Shown here piece after piece: positions 1 through 9,830 of a stretch of 64,000 nucleotides of DNA. The stretch comes from Hygrophila difformis (taxonomy: Eukaryota > Streptophyta > Magnoliopsida > Lamiales > Acanthaceae). The stretch is taken from the NCBI GenBank assembly GCA_030278955.1, contig JAOANR010000006.1, forward strand, positions 12,952,157-13,016,156, written 5' to 3'. The position numbers were made by a program, and so were the translations under genes. How positions within the stretch are numbered: the first letter of the stretch is position 1; each line of letters starts with the position of its first letter. Below the pieces are notes generated by a model. That model did no database searches. It had not been told where the DNA came from and worked only from the letters and a program-made list of their open reading frames with translations.

Positions 1-600
1 GACCTATGTCGTCTAATGTTGGCACAGTTTGAGATTCGGGTTTGAAATTAAGATAAAGAAAAGAAAACTGTATCCGGATAGGAGTCAGCTGAGCAGCTAT
101 TATAATCCCGGATGGATGAACCGCCAAGGCTTCCACCGGCCACTATCCAGGCCATGCAAAATAACAATTTAATAATTAATATACAGACCACGAGCTAGTT
201 ATCCGTGTGGGAATACCCGCCAACATTAGTCTGTTATATCTCTTACTAGCTGTTTCACACAACACGGAAAAGACAACATAAATAAAAGAAAATATTTTTG
301 GGTCATCTTGCATGAGAGACATTGGTTTCTCATGCAAGGTATGGAAATGAATCCATAATTACCCATCATGGTCTAAATAATCACTCATTTCATAATTAAT
401 TAATTAATTACAGTCCGGATTATATACTTAGATCATTAGAGTTTAATTATTTGTAGAAGAATCTTTTAATGGGAAATTGAACAAAGTTCTTTATATCAAA
501 TTAATCATGGGTTGAGATCATTGGATTTCAACCTCAAAATATTAATACAAAGGTTCAATTAATTAATGGGGTGAGATGAAGAATAAAATTTTGGCAAAAA
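1..600. other. AT-rich DNA, no gene seen
   Basis: No open frame, splice-like organisation or terminal repeat could be supported here. The sequence is AT-rich and contains a short TTAA-type repeat near 395-410. It runs directly into the palindrome array that starts near 605. Confidence 0.5.
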
Positions 601-604
601 GTGC

Positions 605-1165
605 CACTTTGTCGCGGAATAGAGTTTGTGTCGCGGAGCATGGTTCCGCGACAAGGGTTTCGCGACAAAGGGGTGGGAAATAAGAGAAATTAATATTTTG
701 AAAGTTAGGGTTTGTTTTGTCGCTAAGCAAAAATTTTGTCGCGGAACATGGTTCCGCGACAAAGAGGCATAGCGACAAAGAGGGTTGAAAATTGGTAAGG
801 ACATAATTCCTGGTCGCGGAACAAGGATTTTGTCGCGGTACGTGGTTCCGCGACAAAGGTTCCGCGTCAGAGTCCTCCCAGAATAAAATTACAAGTATTT
901 GGGTCCTTGGTCGCTAATCAAGGATTTTGTCGCGGAACGTGGTTCCGCGACAAGAGTTGCATCGCGACCAAGGGGTTTCAAAATTAATGGCAAGGCATAA
1001 TTTTCTGTCTCGGAATAAAATTTTGTCGCGGAACGTGGTTCCGCGACAAGGGTGCTCCGCGACAAAAGCCATGCAGACAAAATGCAAGAATTTGGTCCTT
1101 TGTCGCTAAACATGGGTTTTGTCGCGGAACGTGGTTCCGCGACAAGGGTTGCATCGCGACAAAGG
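605..1165. repeat. Array of six nested palindromes, about 96-bp period
   Basis: Six units are centred near 641, 749, 843, 939, 1035 and 1131, so most are 94-96 bp apart. Each unit has an inner inverted repeat: in the cleanest copies a 12-bp arm TTGTCGCGGAAC, the spacer GTG, then the exact complement. In most units an outer weaker pair of the type TTTGTCGC and GCGACAAAG flanks it, so each unit could fold as a hairpin inside a hairpin. GC-rich CpG-containing arms stand out from the AT-rich surroundings. The design resembles subterminal repeat arrays of CACTA transposons, but the motif differs from the array at 8370-8680. Short reading frames across it are by-products of the repeat. Confidence 0.85.
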
Positions 1166-1924
1166 GTTTTAAAATTCTTGTAAAAATTTTGGCAGCATAA
1201 CGCCTAATATTGCATTACATGGGTGTGCGTTGTGATCCGTGGGATCACAACGGGAAAATTACATTGCAACCCGTGGGGTTACAATGTGGTGCAATACAAT
1301 ATAGGAATATGCAATTTTTATATAAATATGCATAAACACTTTAATATATATCCCTTTTAGATCTAATGCACAAGAAAGAGAAAATATAAAATAAGAAAAA
1401 TACCTAGACTAAGAAGAACATAAACAGTAAAACAAGAGAGAAAAAGACTAAAACTAGTGCAAAAGCAAAAATACAAACACACTATGCTAACATTAAAATA
1501 AAAATAAAAATAAAATAAAATAAAATAAAATAAAGCCTACATTAAATCTATCAAGGGTAAATATCAAATGTTTATGCATTTTATTAAATAAGGAAAGCAA
1601 TAAATCCTAACTACAACACCAAAACATGGTTCAAAATACACCCATTAGTTAAGTGTTTGAAACCCACAAACTACAAAATATAAAACTGGAAAAACAAGAA
1701 ATGAACACTAGCTACACTATTTATTACAAAGCATAAATTAAACTAAGCTAAGATCTACTACATGGCATGAAAATAAATTAAACTACCTATCTAACATAAT
1801 TTTTGGAGAGCACAGTGGTGCCTCCAAAACAGTGAAATAAACTAAAGTGTAGCTAGGTTACTGTTCAAGGGGGTGGAATGTTATATTTATAGATGAGCAA
1901 AATTAGCCCTAGGCCCATTCAAGG
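1166..1924. other. A-rich spacer, no gene seen
   Basis: This is an adenine-rich stretch with a pentamer-like AAAAT run near 1497-1533 and a small repeated GTGGGATCACAA / CCGTGGGGTTACAA motif near 1225-1285. I see no coding frame and no transposon end. Confidence 0.4.
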
Positions 1925-2325
1925 CCCACCTGGTCGCTAAACAACTGCTTTGTCGCGGAACACATTGGCTAGGGACAAAACACTTTTTAGCTCCAAGATG
2001 GCGCCCAGGAGGGGGCGGGACTTGAGGTCCAGGAGGAAAGGACAAACATTATTGCTCTGGGGGACTTCAAGTCCAGTGACCTTGTGATGTTTTTAGCACA
2101 TGAGAATTGAATTGGGAGTATGCACGTGACTCTGTGCTCCATTTTCTATCTCTGTCTCTCTCCTTGTCGCGGTCGCGGCGCATTTGTCGCAGAACATTGT
2201 TCCGCGACAAATTTTATTTCTTGCTACTTCTCTCACAGTCTCGGAGTAAAATTTTGGGCGCGGAGCATATTTTTGGGCGCGGAGCACTTTGTCGCGTAGT
2301 ACCCCTTCCGCGACAAATGTTTAAT
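1925..2325. repeat. Diverged outlying copies of the GTCGCGGAAC palindrome
   Basis: Degenerate copies of the motif of the 605-1165 array occur at about 1930-1975, 2163-2215 and 2258-2322. They include TTTGTCGCGGAACA, TTGTTCCGCGACAAAT and CCTTCCGCGACAAATG. The inner palindrome is imperfect in all of them. Their presence suggests that one element or decayed array extends from about 0.6 to 2.3 kb. Confidence 0.6.
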
Positions 2326-2329
2326 TTTT

Positions 2330-3235
2330 GCTTCTCTTTCTTTTCTTTTCTCTTTCCTCCCACTCACTTCGTCTCTCTCCTTCTGATTCAGTCTTTCTTT
2401 CCCAATTTCTTTCTTCTCTCTAGTTCTTTCTTCCTCAAATTTCTTCTTCTTCTTTATTCTTCATTTCCAATTTTCCAAATCCTGCTTCTTCTTTTCTTCC
2501 CTCGATTTCTTCTTCTTTCATTTTCTCTGTTTTCTTTTCTTCTTTCTCTTCCTCTATTTCCTTCTTCTCCCTCTCTTGATTTTGGCCTTTGGATTTCGGA
2601 ATAGCAGCGGCCATCGGAGAAGATTTTAATGGTGGTGGTTGGTGTTGAATCGGAGAATGGAGGAAAAGAGGGTGGATTGAGGTGTGAGCTCGATCTCGCA
2701 CAGTGGAGGATGGGTGATGACTGTTTGAGGGGGCCGGAGTTGTGGTGGCTGGTTGGATTTGGGAAATGGAGGGGGGATGAAAATGGGTGGTCGGAGCTCG
2801 GTGGTGTGGAAGCGCGGTGGCTGCGGGTGGAGGAGATGGTGGCGAGGCGGAGGGCTGTCGCGGCGGAGGAAGGGGGCTGCGATGGATGGCCGGACGGATG
2901 GTTGGATGAGGGTGGTCGGACGGATGGTGTCGCTTGTGGAGATTGGTTGATGGTGGTGGTGAGGATGAGTTGTGGCCGGAGGCGGCGGGAATGTTGGTCG
3001 GAGACGGAGGTGGCCGCCGGCGAGGCGGCGGCGGCGGCGCAGTGGCGGCGGGAAACCAGGGTTAGGGTTAGGGTTGATGGTGAGGGTTGGGCCAAGGGTG
3101 GTGTTTGGGCTTGTATTGGGCCAATGGACTAAAATGCCTCTTGGGCTTAGTGTGAGACATGGCCCATCAGTGTTGGTTGTTGGGTTGGACTGCAAGTATT
3201 GGGCTTGGGGGTTTTTGGACTTAATTCTTGGACCA
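2330..3235. other. Pyrimidine-rich tract followed by GC-rich low-complexity tract
   Basis: From 2330 to 2590 the plus strand is dominated by TTCTTC and TTTC runs. From 2600 to 3130 it becomes GC-rich with GGTGG and GGCGG runs. Several long frames cross it on both strands, but their translations are low-complexity and differ by frame with no family motif, so none is called. A short telomere-like run of TTAGGG units sits at about 3059-3076. The layout could be a promoter or leader of a captured or decayed gene, but nothing identifies it. Confidence 0.45.
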
Positions 3236-3650
3236 AATAATTTACCTGCAATTAATTAAAATCAAAATTGATTAGTGGACCAATTAATTCTTTATTATAT
3301 CAGAAAACAGAAAATAAAAATAAACATAAAAATTAAAATATATACATCAAAATATGAAATAATATAAATATAATATTTATTCCACTTGATTATTTGGTTT
3401 GTGATCCACTTAATGAACCCATGTTCCACCGAATAGACAACATTGAACCAAATTAATCAAGTGTATGATTTTTAATATTTTTATCATGTTTTTGGATTTT
3501 TTTACATAAAATTACTGAAAATAACAATATTTTTGTATTTTTCAATACCAGCTTATTATTTATACAAACTTGCATAAATCTGTTAAATTCAACTGCTTTC
3601 TTATTAAAATAAGACCGGAATACGATCAAATGTCCATGTTTAGACACGGA
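3236..3650. other. AT-rich DNA containing the left breakpoint of the CACTA remnant
   Basis: No gene is visible. Somewhere near 3650-3685 the sequence changes from unrelated AT-rich DNA to sequence that translates as the middle of a tnp2-type transposase. No CACTACAAGAAAAA-type terminal repeat is found here or anywhere upstream, so this is probably a truncation or rearrangement point rather than the natural left end. Confidence 0.45.
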
Positions 3651-3691
3651 AATAGATTGAAAATAATGGTCAATTTTGGCCATTATCACTT

Positions 3692-6083
3692 ATGGAGTTG
3701 TGGGATGTTGGGATCACAACATACGACCGAAATACAAAACAAAACTTTCAGATGAAGGCAGCGTTGATGTGGACCATTGGAGACTTCCCGGCTTATTCTA
3801 TGATGTCTGGTTGGAGCACGTATGGGAAATATGCCTGCCCAGTATGTATGGAGGAAACAGAATCGATACGACTTAGAGAGGGTGGCAAACAGTCGTGGTT
3901 TGATGCTCACAGGAAGTTCCTGCCTTCAGATCATCCTTATAGGATTGATAAGTCCAAATTTACAAAGGATCGGGAGGAACACAGATTGGCACCGAGGTAC
4001 AAGAGCGGCGACGAAGTGTTGGAAGACATAGAAATGCATGGTCTACGTCGAGTAACTGAATTAAGAGGAGCTGAGGAGAATGCAGTAATCAGTAAGACTT
4101 GCGGCTGGAAAAAGCGGAGTATATTCTGGGATCTACCGTATTGGAAAACAAATTTAATTCGACATAATCTTGATGTAATGCACATTGAGAAGAATGTGTT
4201 TGAAAATGTTTTCAACACAGTCATGGATGTTCAGGGGAAGACAAAGGATAATGCCAAGGCACGTGAGGACCTCGTGGGGCTGTGTAATCGGCCTGAACTG
4301 CATAGAGACAGTCGTTCCGGTCGATATCCTAAAGCCGTTTACACAATGGATAAAGAGAGGCGTGATGTATTCTTGAGGTGGGTGGCAGGGTTAAGGTTTC
4401 CGGATGGTTGCGTATCGAACCTGGGCAGATGCATAGACATGAATAAGCATCGAATGTTTGGCATGAAGAGTCATGATTGCCATATCTTTTTACAGCGTCT
4501 ACTACCGATAGGATGGCGGGATTTGCTTCCCAAGGGTGTTTGGGAACCGATCACCGAACTAAGCAATTTTTTCCGTACCCTGATTGCCAAAACACTTACA
4601 ATAGAAGACTTACAGAAATTGGAGATCGATATTCCAGTGGTTCTGTGTAAGTTAGAAACGATATTCCCCCCGGCATTCTTCGACTGTATGGAACATCTTC
4701 CCATCCACTTACCTTACGAAGCACGTATTGCCGGTCCTGTTCAGTTTAGGTGGATGTATCCTTACGAGAGGTAAATGAAACAATTTATTTTTTTCGTACC
4801 GTTCCATACTTAATATATGTTTCTTCATATTCAATTTAATTCTTGTTTTTTTAAGGTATTTGAATCGGTTGAAAAGAACCGTGCGCAACAAAGCACATGT
4901 TGAAGGTAGTATTTGTAACGCTTATATGGTGCGGGAGGCCTCAATTTTTTGCTCTCATTACTTTGAGAAGCATGTGTTCACCCGAGGTAGGAATGTGCCA
5001 AGGAATGATGATGGTGGCTTACAAAATTTTGATCCATGCCTGCCTAGTGTATTCAAACACGCGGGACGTCCCCAGGGACAGTCGAAGAAGAGGCGTTTGA
5101 CAGAAGTAGAATCGAAAGCCATCCATATTTATCTAATCTTAAACTGCGCCGAGATGCAACCATACATCGAGTAAGTTCATTCAATTTTATTTGATTGTAT
5201 TCAATTTTTTAGTAACTGCACCTATTCGAATATATGCCCTAGAAACTAAATTCATATTTTTTTTAGTGAATTCACGGCTAAATTGTTGGAGGAACGCCCT
5301 GGGATAGGTGGTCCGGAGCTTTGGGTAGCACAATCTGCGGAGTTTCCAAAATGGTTTGAGGAATATGTGACGAGCAATCCACCCGACAATCCATGCATAG
5401 CTCACGTTGCACAAGGCCCACTTCCGGTTGCTACATCGTATCCTATGTACTTTATTAATGGGATGAAATTTCACACAGAATCCCACGGTGGGCACAGATC
5501 GACGTACAACAGTGGTGTATGTATCAAATCGGAGAACCTAGGAGACTATTATGGTATAATCGAGGAGATTCTAGTCATAGAGTACCCTGCGTTGCCTATT
5601 AAGCAAGCAACCTTCTTCAAATGCAGATGGTTTGACCCACGTGAAGGATTTGGGACACGCACTCACCCAAACTACAAACTTGTGGAAATTGATCATTCCA
5701 AATCATTGAACGTATACGAACCTTTCATCTTTGCTAATCAGGCAGAACAGGTGTGCTACGTACCGTTCCCAAACATTAGACCGGCTGCGAGCCGGAATGA
5801 GTGGTTGGCGGTGTGTAAAGTCAAACCGAGAGGAGTAATAACAGTTAGTCCATCTGTAGAAGTTGATGCGTTCCAAGTCGATGCCCCAGAACAACTTCGA
5901 CTAGAATCTACAACCATTACTGCCGCGCGACAGCGCCTAACAGACGACGACGTTCAATATGTTGAACTGCAGCAGGATGAGAGTACTGATTCAGATTCAT
6001 CGATAGGCACTGATTCCACCTCAAATGATTCTGATCCGGATGATCCATCACAGGAGACTTCGGATGAGGATTTTCAAGTTTGA
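3692..6083 (+). CDS. CACTA tnp2-type transposase, N-terminally truncated
   Basis: This is the catalytic transposase of En/Spm-type elements. I infer three exons, 3692-4770, 4856-5170 and 5267-6083, joined by two short introns (85 and 96 bp) with GT-AG borders that keep the frame. Exon 1 starts inside the Transposase_21 (tnp2) region: it has the motifs ELWDVGITTYD, NFQMKAAL, DFPAYSMMSGWSTYGKYACP and a conserved LDVMHIEKNVFENVF. The end of exon 1 and exon 2 carry the DUF4218 region (LPIHLPYEA, then CSHYFEKHVFTRGRNVPRNDDGG). Exon 3 carries the DUF4216-like region followed by an acidic serine-rich tail. The usual N-terminal few hundred residues are absent, and an in-frame stop lies about 40 bases before the first ATG. 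It is therefore probably not functional unless an unseen upstream exon exists. Confidence 0.85.
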
Positions 6084-6184
6084 AATGTGATCTTACTAAT
6101 TGCTAATCTTATTAAGATTTAAAATGTATATCTTATTTGAACTTAATTGTAAAGGTAGCAACTAATTACAAATAAATTTTGCAG

Positions 6185-7990
6185 ATGTCAGGACGAGGAC
6201 GTGGTGCGTCTTCTAGGACGCCCAGTGGGTCAGGATCGGGATCTCGATCTGGTGGTTCGGGGACCCCACACAGGGTCACAGGGCCTCAGCTGCAGTCAGC
6301 TATCCGAGCGGCGATGGAGGACTGGACGCTTTCGAACACAGGTATTTATGATTTAAATTTAAACAAATCATGGCTTGGTCTAAACTACTGTTCGATGTTA
6401 ACTCCATATATTAGACTGGACTACTCATATTTTATCTGTTATAACACAGTTGTAGCAGATGGCTCACAGGAGCAGCCTAGTGAGATACCGGAGACATCTT
6501 CTCCCGTCCCAGAGACTCCTACGCCTCGCACTCCAGGTACTAGAATTTGATTAAGTGTTTCATTATATTCTAACGACACAAAATGTTATATTCTTTAATA
6601 GGTTCGGTGGGATCTGCATCTGGGGCTGCTTCCGGTTCACAGCAGTCACCTCCCGCTGCCCAGATTGGAGCAGATAGGATCTTGGTTGAGCCCAGATCGG
6701 ATGGGGTGTAAGTGATTTACGTTTTAAATTATTTGGAGTACTTGTTTACTTTGATTGACGTCTAACATAGCAATTTTGTCATATAGATTGGAGTTCAGTA
6801 ACGCACTGGTCCGGAAGATCACTGATATTTATCCCATGCGTGCTGACATGGATGGGATTAGTTGGGGAAAGGTCTCTCGGCAGACCAAAGACTTCTACTG
6901 GGGCGAGTTTCAGGTAATTTATTAGTTTTAGAAGATATATATTTGTTCCGTAATTGTAATATGCATCTTGATCCAATTTAACATGCAGAAAGTGGCACGC
7001 TGGGCCCCCGAGCACGCGCTGGCTGTGAGGAAGGAGTGGGAGAAGAAGAATATTGCTCGGTACTTTTCTAACGTTAAATTTACATTTCTGTAATACAGAT
7101 AACATAAATTGACTGCACCGTTTGAATATTGCTAGGTATAAGGATTACACCCTGGACATACGGAAGAAGAAGAAGGCGTACCCGGCGGATCAGTTGGTTG
7201 CAGAGAATTGGAGGCGCTTTTGGGATTCGGCGGCATTTAAGGAGAAGTCAAAACGGGGAAAGTTGAATCGACGCCGGGGACAGGAGGATGCACCGGCCCT
7301 CCCCACACATACAGCGGGCACGAAGTCTCATCTGGCCACTGCCGATAAGCTGGTATGTTTCTCATTAAAATTCTACACCAATTTGTACAAAATGAATACT
7401 TATATTGTGCAAAATGTGTGCAGTCTGCTGATCGTAACAGGCCTATCCATCTTCACGAGCTTCATGAGCACACACATACGAGGGGACACGAAAAGGATAA
7501 TTGGGTCACGCCGACGTCAGAGCGACTTCATGTATATCTCTTAATGATCGATTAAAATACAGTCTCAATTCACCACGTTTACACTAAAGTGCACCTTATC
7601 TTTTTTTCACAATAACTATTGCAGGACCAGTTCAGTGCTGTCTCCACACAGTTGTCACAAAACCCCGCCATTGGGCCTAACTTCGACCCGGAGGCCGTGT
7701 TCGTCGATGTTGCGGGTGGCCCCGACAGACGGGGGAATATTTATGGCATAGGCTCTATGGCTAGAGCGATTAGGCGGCCAGCCCCTGCTGATTCCACACC
7801 TCCTCCCCCATCTGGGTATGTCACACAGGAGCAGTTTGATGCTGCACTGGAGAGGATTGAGCGGCTCTCACAGGATCATATGAGCATGGCCGAGCAGCTG
7901 GAGCGGGTACTTGGAGTGCGGAGGCCTCGTTCCCCACACGACGGAGATGGAGATGATGGCTTGGGTGGAGGTGGCCTTGGTGTTCACTGA
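6185..7990 (+). CDS. CACTA tnpA-type accessory protein (plant transposase family)
   Basis: TnpA-type proteins bind the subterminal repeats of En/Spm elements and assist transposition. Eight exons fit GT-AG rules and a continuous frame: 6185-6341, 6450-6536, 6602-6707, 6787-6913, 6989-7059, 7136-7352, 7424-7531 and 7625-7990. The ATG at 6185 follows 101 bases after the tnp2 stop and opens a serine/glycine/arginine-rich N terminus. The core has the family-like segments FSNALVRKITDIYP, FYWGEFQKVARWAPE, RRFWDSAAFKEKSKRG and a LHELHEHTHTRG motif. The C terminus has a predicted helical stretch (EQFDAALERIERL) before a glycine-rich end. No internal stop was found along the inferred splice path, so this gene looks better preserved than the tnp2 gene upstream. 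Confidence 0.75.
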
Positions 7991-8365
7991 TGACATGTTT
8001 CTGTTTTGGTTAGTATGATACATTTGTGTACATTTCAAATGTTAGAAGTGGATAGACCATTTGGACTTGGGATTATTGATGTTGGGATGACTGGATTTTG
8101 GTAGACTTGCACTTAGACTTTGGTGATGAACTTGATAATACTTGGGTTGATATTTTGAATGTTGGATGTTTGTTTTGAGGAATTGTTATTTAGAATTTGA
8201 TAAGTTTGTGTAACAATGGAAGAGTTGAGGAGTATATAAGTTGTAGTTGTTGATGTTTGTAATGTAGTGGATGTGGTATTGGATGTCTTATTGTTTTGTT
8301 GGTATTGCTTGATTTGTGGCAGCAGGGATGGCTGTCAAAACAGCCATTTCTGGTCACAAATTCTG
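7991..8365. other. 3' untranslated and spacer region of the CACTA element
   Basis: This T/G-rich region lies between the tnpA-type stop and the subterminal repeat array. It has no coding frame. It is probably the transcript tail of the element, inferred from position only. Confidence 0.4.
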
Positions 8366-8369
8366 TTGG

Positions 8370-8694
8370 GTACCGACCCCATTACCGACCACATGGTGGT
8401 CGGTAAGTTTACCGACCCCACTACCGACCCCAATTGGGGTCGGTAAACCCTGGACCAAGAGGTCCCAGATCCAAACATACCGACCACACTACCGACCACA
8501 CCTGGGGTCGGTAAATTTAGCGACCACGTGGTGGTCGGTAAATGGGTCGGTAAGCCACCGACCCGAAGAAAATTTGGTCGGTCAGGAATCACCTACCGAG
8601 AAATTACCGACCCCACTTTGGGGTTGGTAATGGGGTCGGTAACAGGCTGGGCGACCCGTCTCCGCCTGTTACCGACCCTGTTTTTCTTGTAGTG
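8370..8694 (+). repeat. CACTA subterminal repeat array and right terminal repeat
   Basis: Between 8370 and 8680 the motif ACCGACCCC / GGGGTCGGTAA and its ACCGACCAC variant recur more than a dozen times in both orientations, often as close inverted pairs such as ACCACGTGGT-centred ones. Such arrays are the known binding sites of TnpA-type proteins. The array is followed at 8681-8694 by the terminal repeat TTTTTCTTGTAGTG. No copy of the ACCGACCCC motif is found upstream of the transposase gene. Confidence 0.9.
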
Positions 8695-9830
8695 ACCATA
8701 TTGAAACATCAACGCAATATAATTTTTAGTTGCTAGTGCAGAACCTCGTCATAATAATCATATGGTGTAAAAATTAAAATTTATAAATAAATAATAAATG
8801 CAGCAATAAAACCTGAAATAAAAATGCAAAATAATAAAATCTAAAATAGATATAAAAAAAATCAAAATAATAAAATCTAAAATAGTTAAAATAAAATATG
8901 CAAAAATTCAAATTTATCTTTCAAACTTTTTAAAAGTGAATATATGTGACACAATAGGATGATAGAGTGAGAATTTAAAAATAAATAATAGATTTTATAC
9001 ACGATAAGCCAAAATCTATAATGAATAAATACATAAATTTGAAAATATAAAATTAGTAAATAAAAATGCAAAATAATATAGATAAAATAAAATATGCAAA
9101 ATTTCAAATTTCAAATCTTTTAAATCTTTTTAAAAGTGAATATTGTGGGAGTTCCATATAAATTGGAAATTCCATATATTCCAAAAACTAAAAATATATA
9201 ATAATGAATAAATAAATAAATGCGAAATCTAAAATGAATACATTTAAAAATGCAAAAATTTATAAAAGTTATAAATTTGAAATTGAGACACCACATTAAA
9301 TGTAGGATGGGTTGTTCACTAATGCTTTAATATATATATATAGATTATTGATATTATAAATCTATGTGATTAGGCGAATCCAACAAGATCCCACTTGACT
9401 ATATTTTATTTTATATAATTGTGTTAAAAAATCGAATCAAAGTTAATCAATAAATAATTACAAAATCTCCAACGTGTTAATTATAAAGGAACGAGTAAGT
9501 ATATACGAAAACTACTCGTGAATTTGAAAAATTGATGATAGAGTTTCCTTGCAATATTTTTCAATTCGGACACGCATAACTTAAAACTAATCATGATTCT
9601 AATAAACAAATCATAAACTGGAGAACAAATTATAAATTTCAATATCCCAACAAAAACAACCAAGTTCTTTTAAAATTTAAACCCCAAAAAGCATGCATGC
9701 ATTTCTTACAAATTTCCAAATATCCCGACATAAAGCTAATTGAATATTCTTACAAGTCATTATTAACATATGTATCTCGACGACCTTGCATTAGCCTTTA
9801 GCAAATCAAAGCTAGGAACTAGTACTAGTA
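8695..9830. other. AT-rich intergenic DNA
   Basis: No gene is seen. The sequence is dominated by AAATAAATAA-like runs. A fragment near 9360-9470 (ATCCAACAAGATCCCACTTGACTAT, and AAAGTTAATCAATAAATAA) resembles the interior of the Stowaway-like MITEs found elsewhere in this window, but clear ends are lacking. Confidence 0.4.

Larger units (their letters stand above)
3652..8694 (+). mobile_element. CACTA (En/Spm) transposon, left end missing
   Basis: The element has the right-hand organisation of a plant CACTA transposon: a tnp2-type transposase gene, a tnpA-type gene downstream on the same strand, a subterminal array of short inverted and direct repeats, and a right terminal repeat. The last 14 bases (8681-8694) read TTTTTCTTGTAGTG, the complement of the classic CACTACAAGAAAAA end. 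CACTA elements make 3-bp target duplications; the flank after the end begins ACC, but the left partner cannot be checked because no left terminal repeat was found. The left boundary given is the first in-frame codon after a stop and is approximate. Confidence 0.85.

Noticed and set aside
605..1165. Regularly spaced palindromes considered as a CRISPR array
   Set aside because: The window is plant nuclear DNA, the units are nested palindromes with related spacers, and no cas genes exist.
3059..3076. TTAGGG-like run suggesting telomere sequence
   Set aside because: Only about three units, not the plant TTTAGGG heptamer, and inside low-complexity GC-rich DNA. It fits chance or a short interstitial motif.
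2107..3195. Several long overlapping reading frames on both strands
   Set aside because: Their translations are low-complexity (Ser/Leu/Phe, Pro/His or Gly/Arg/Val rich), conflict with one another and show no family motif. They arise from pyrimidine-rich and GGTGG-type sequence.
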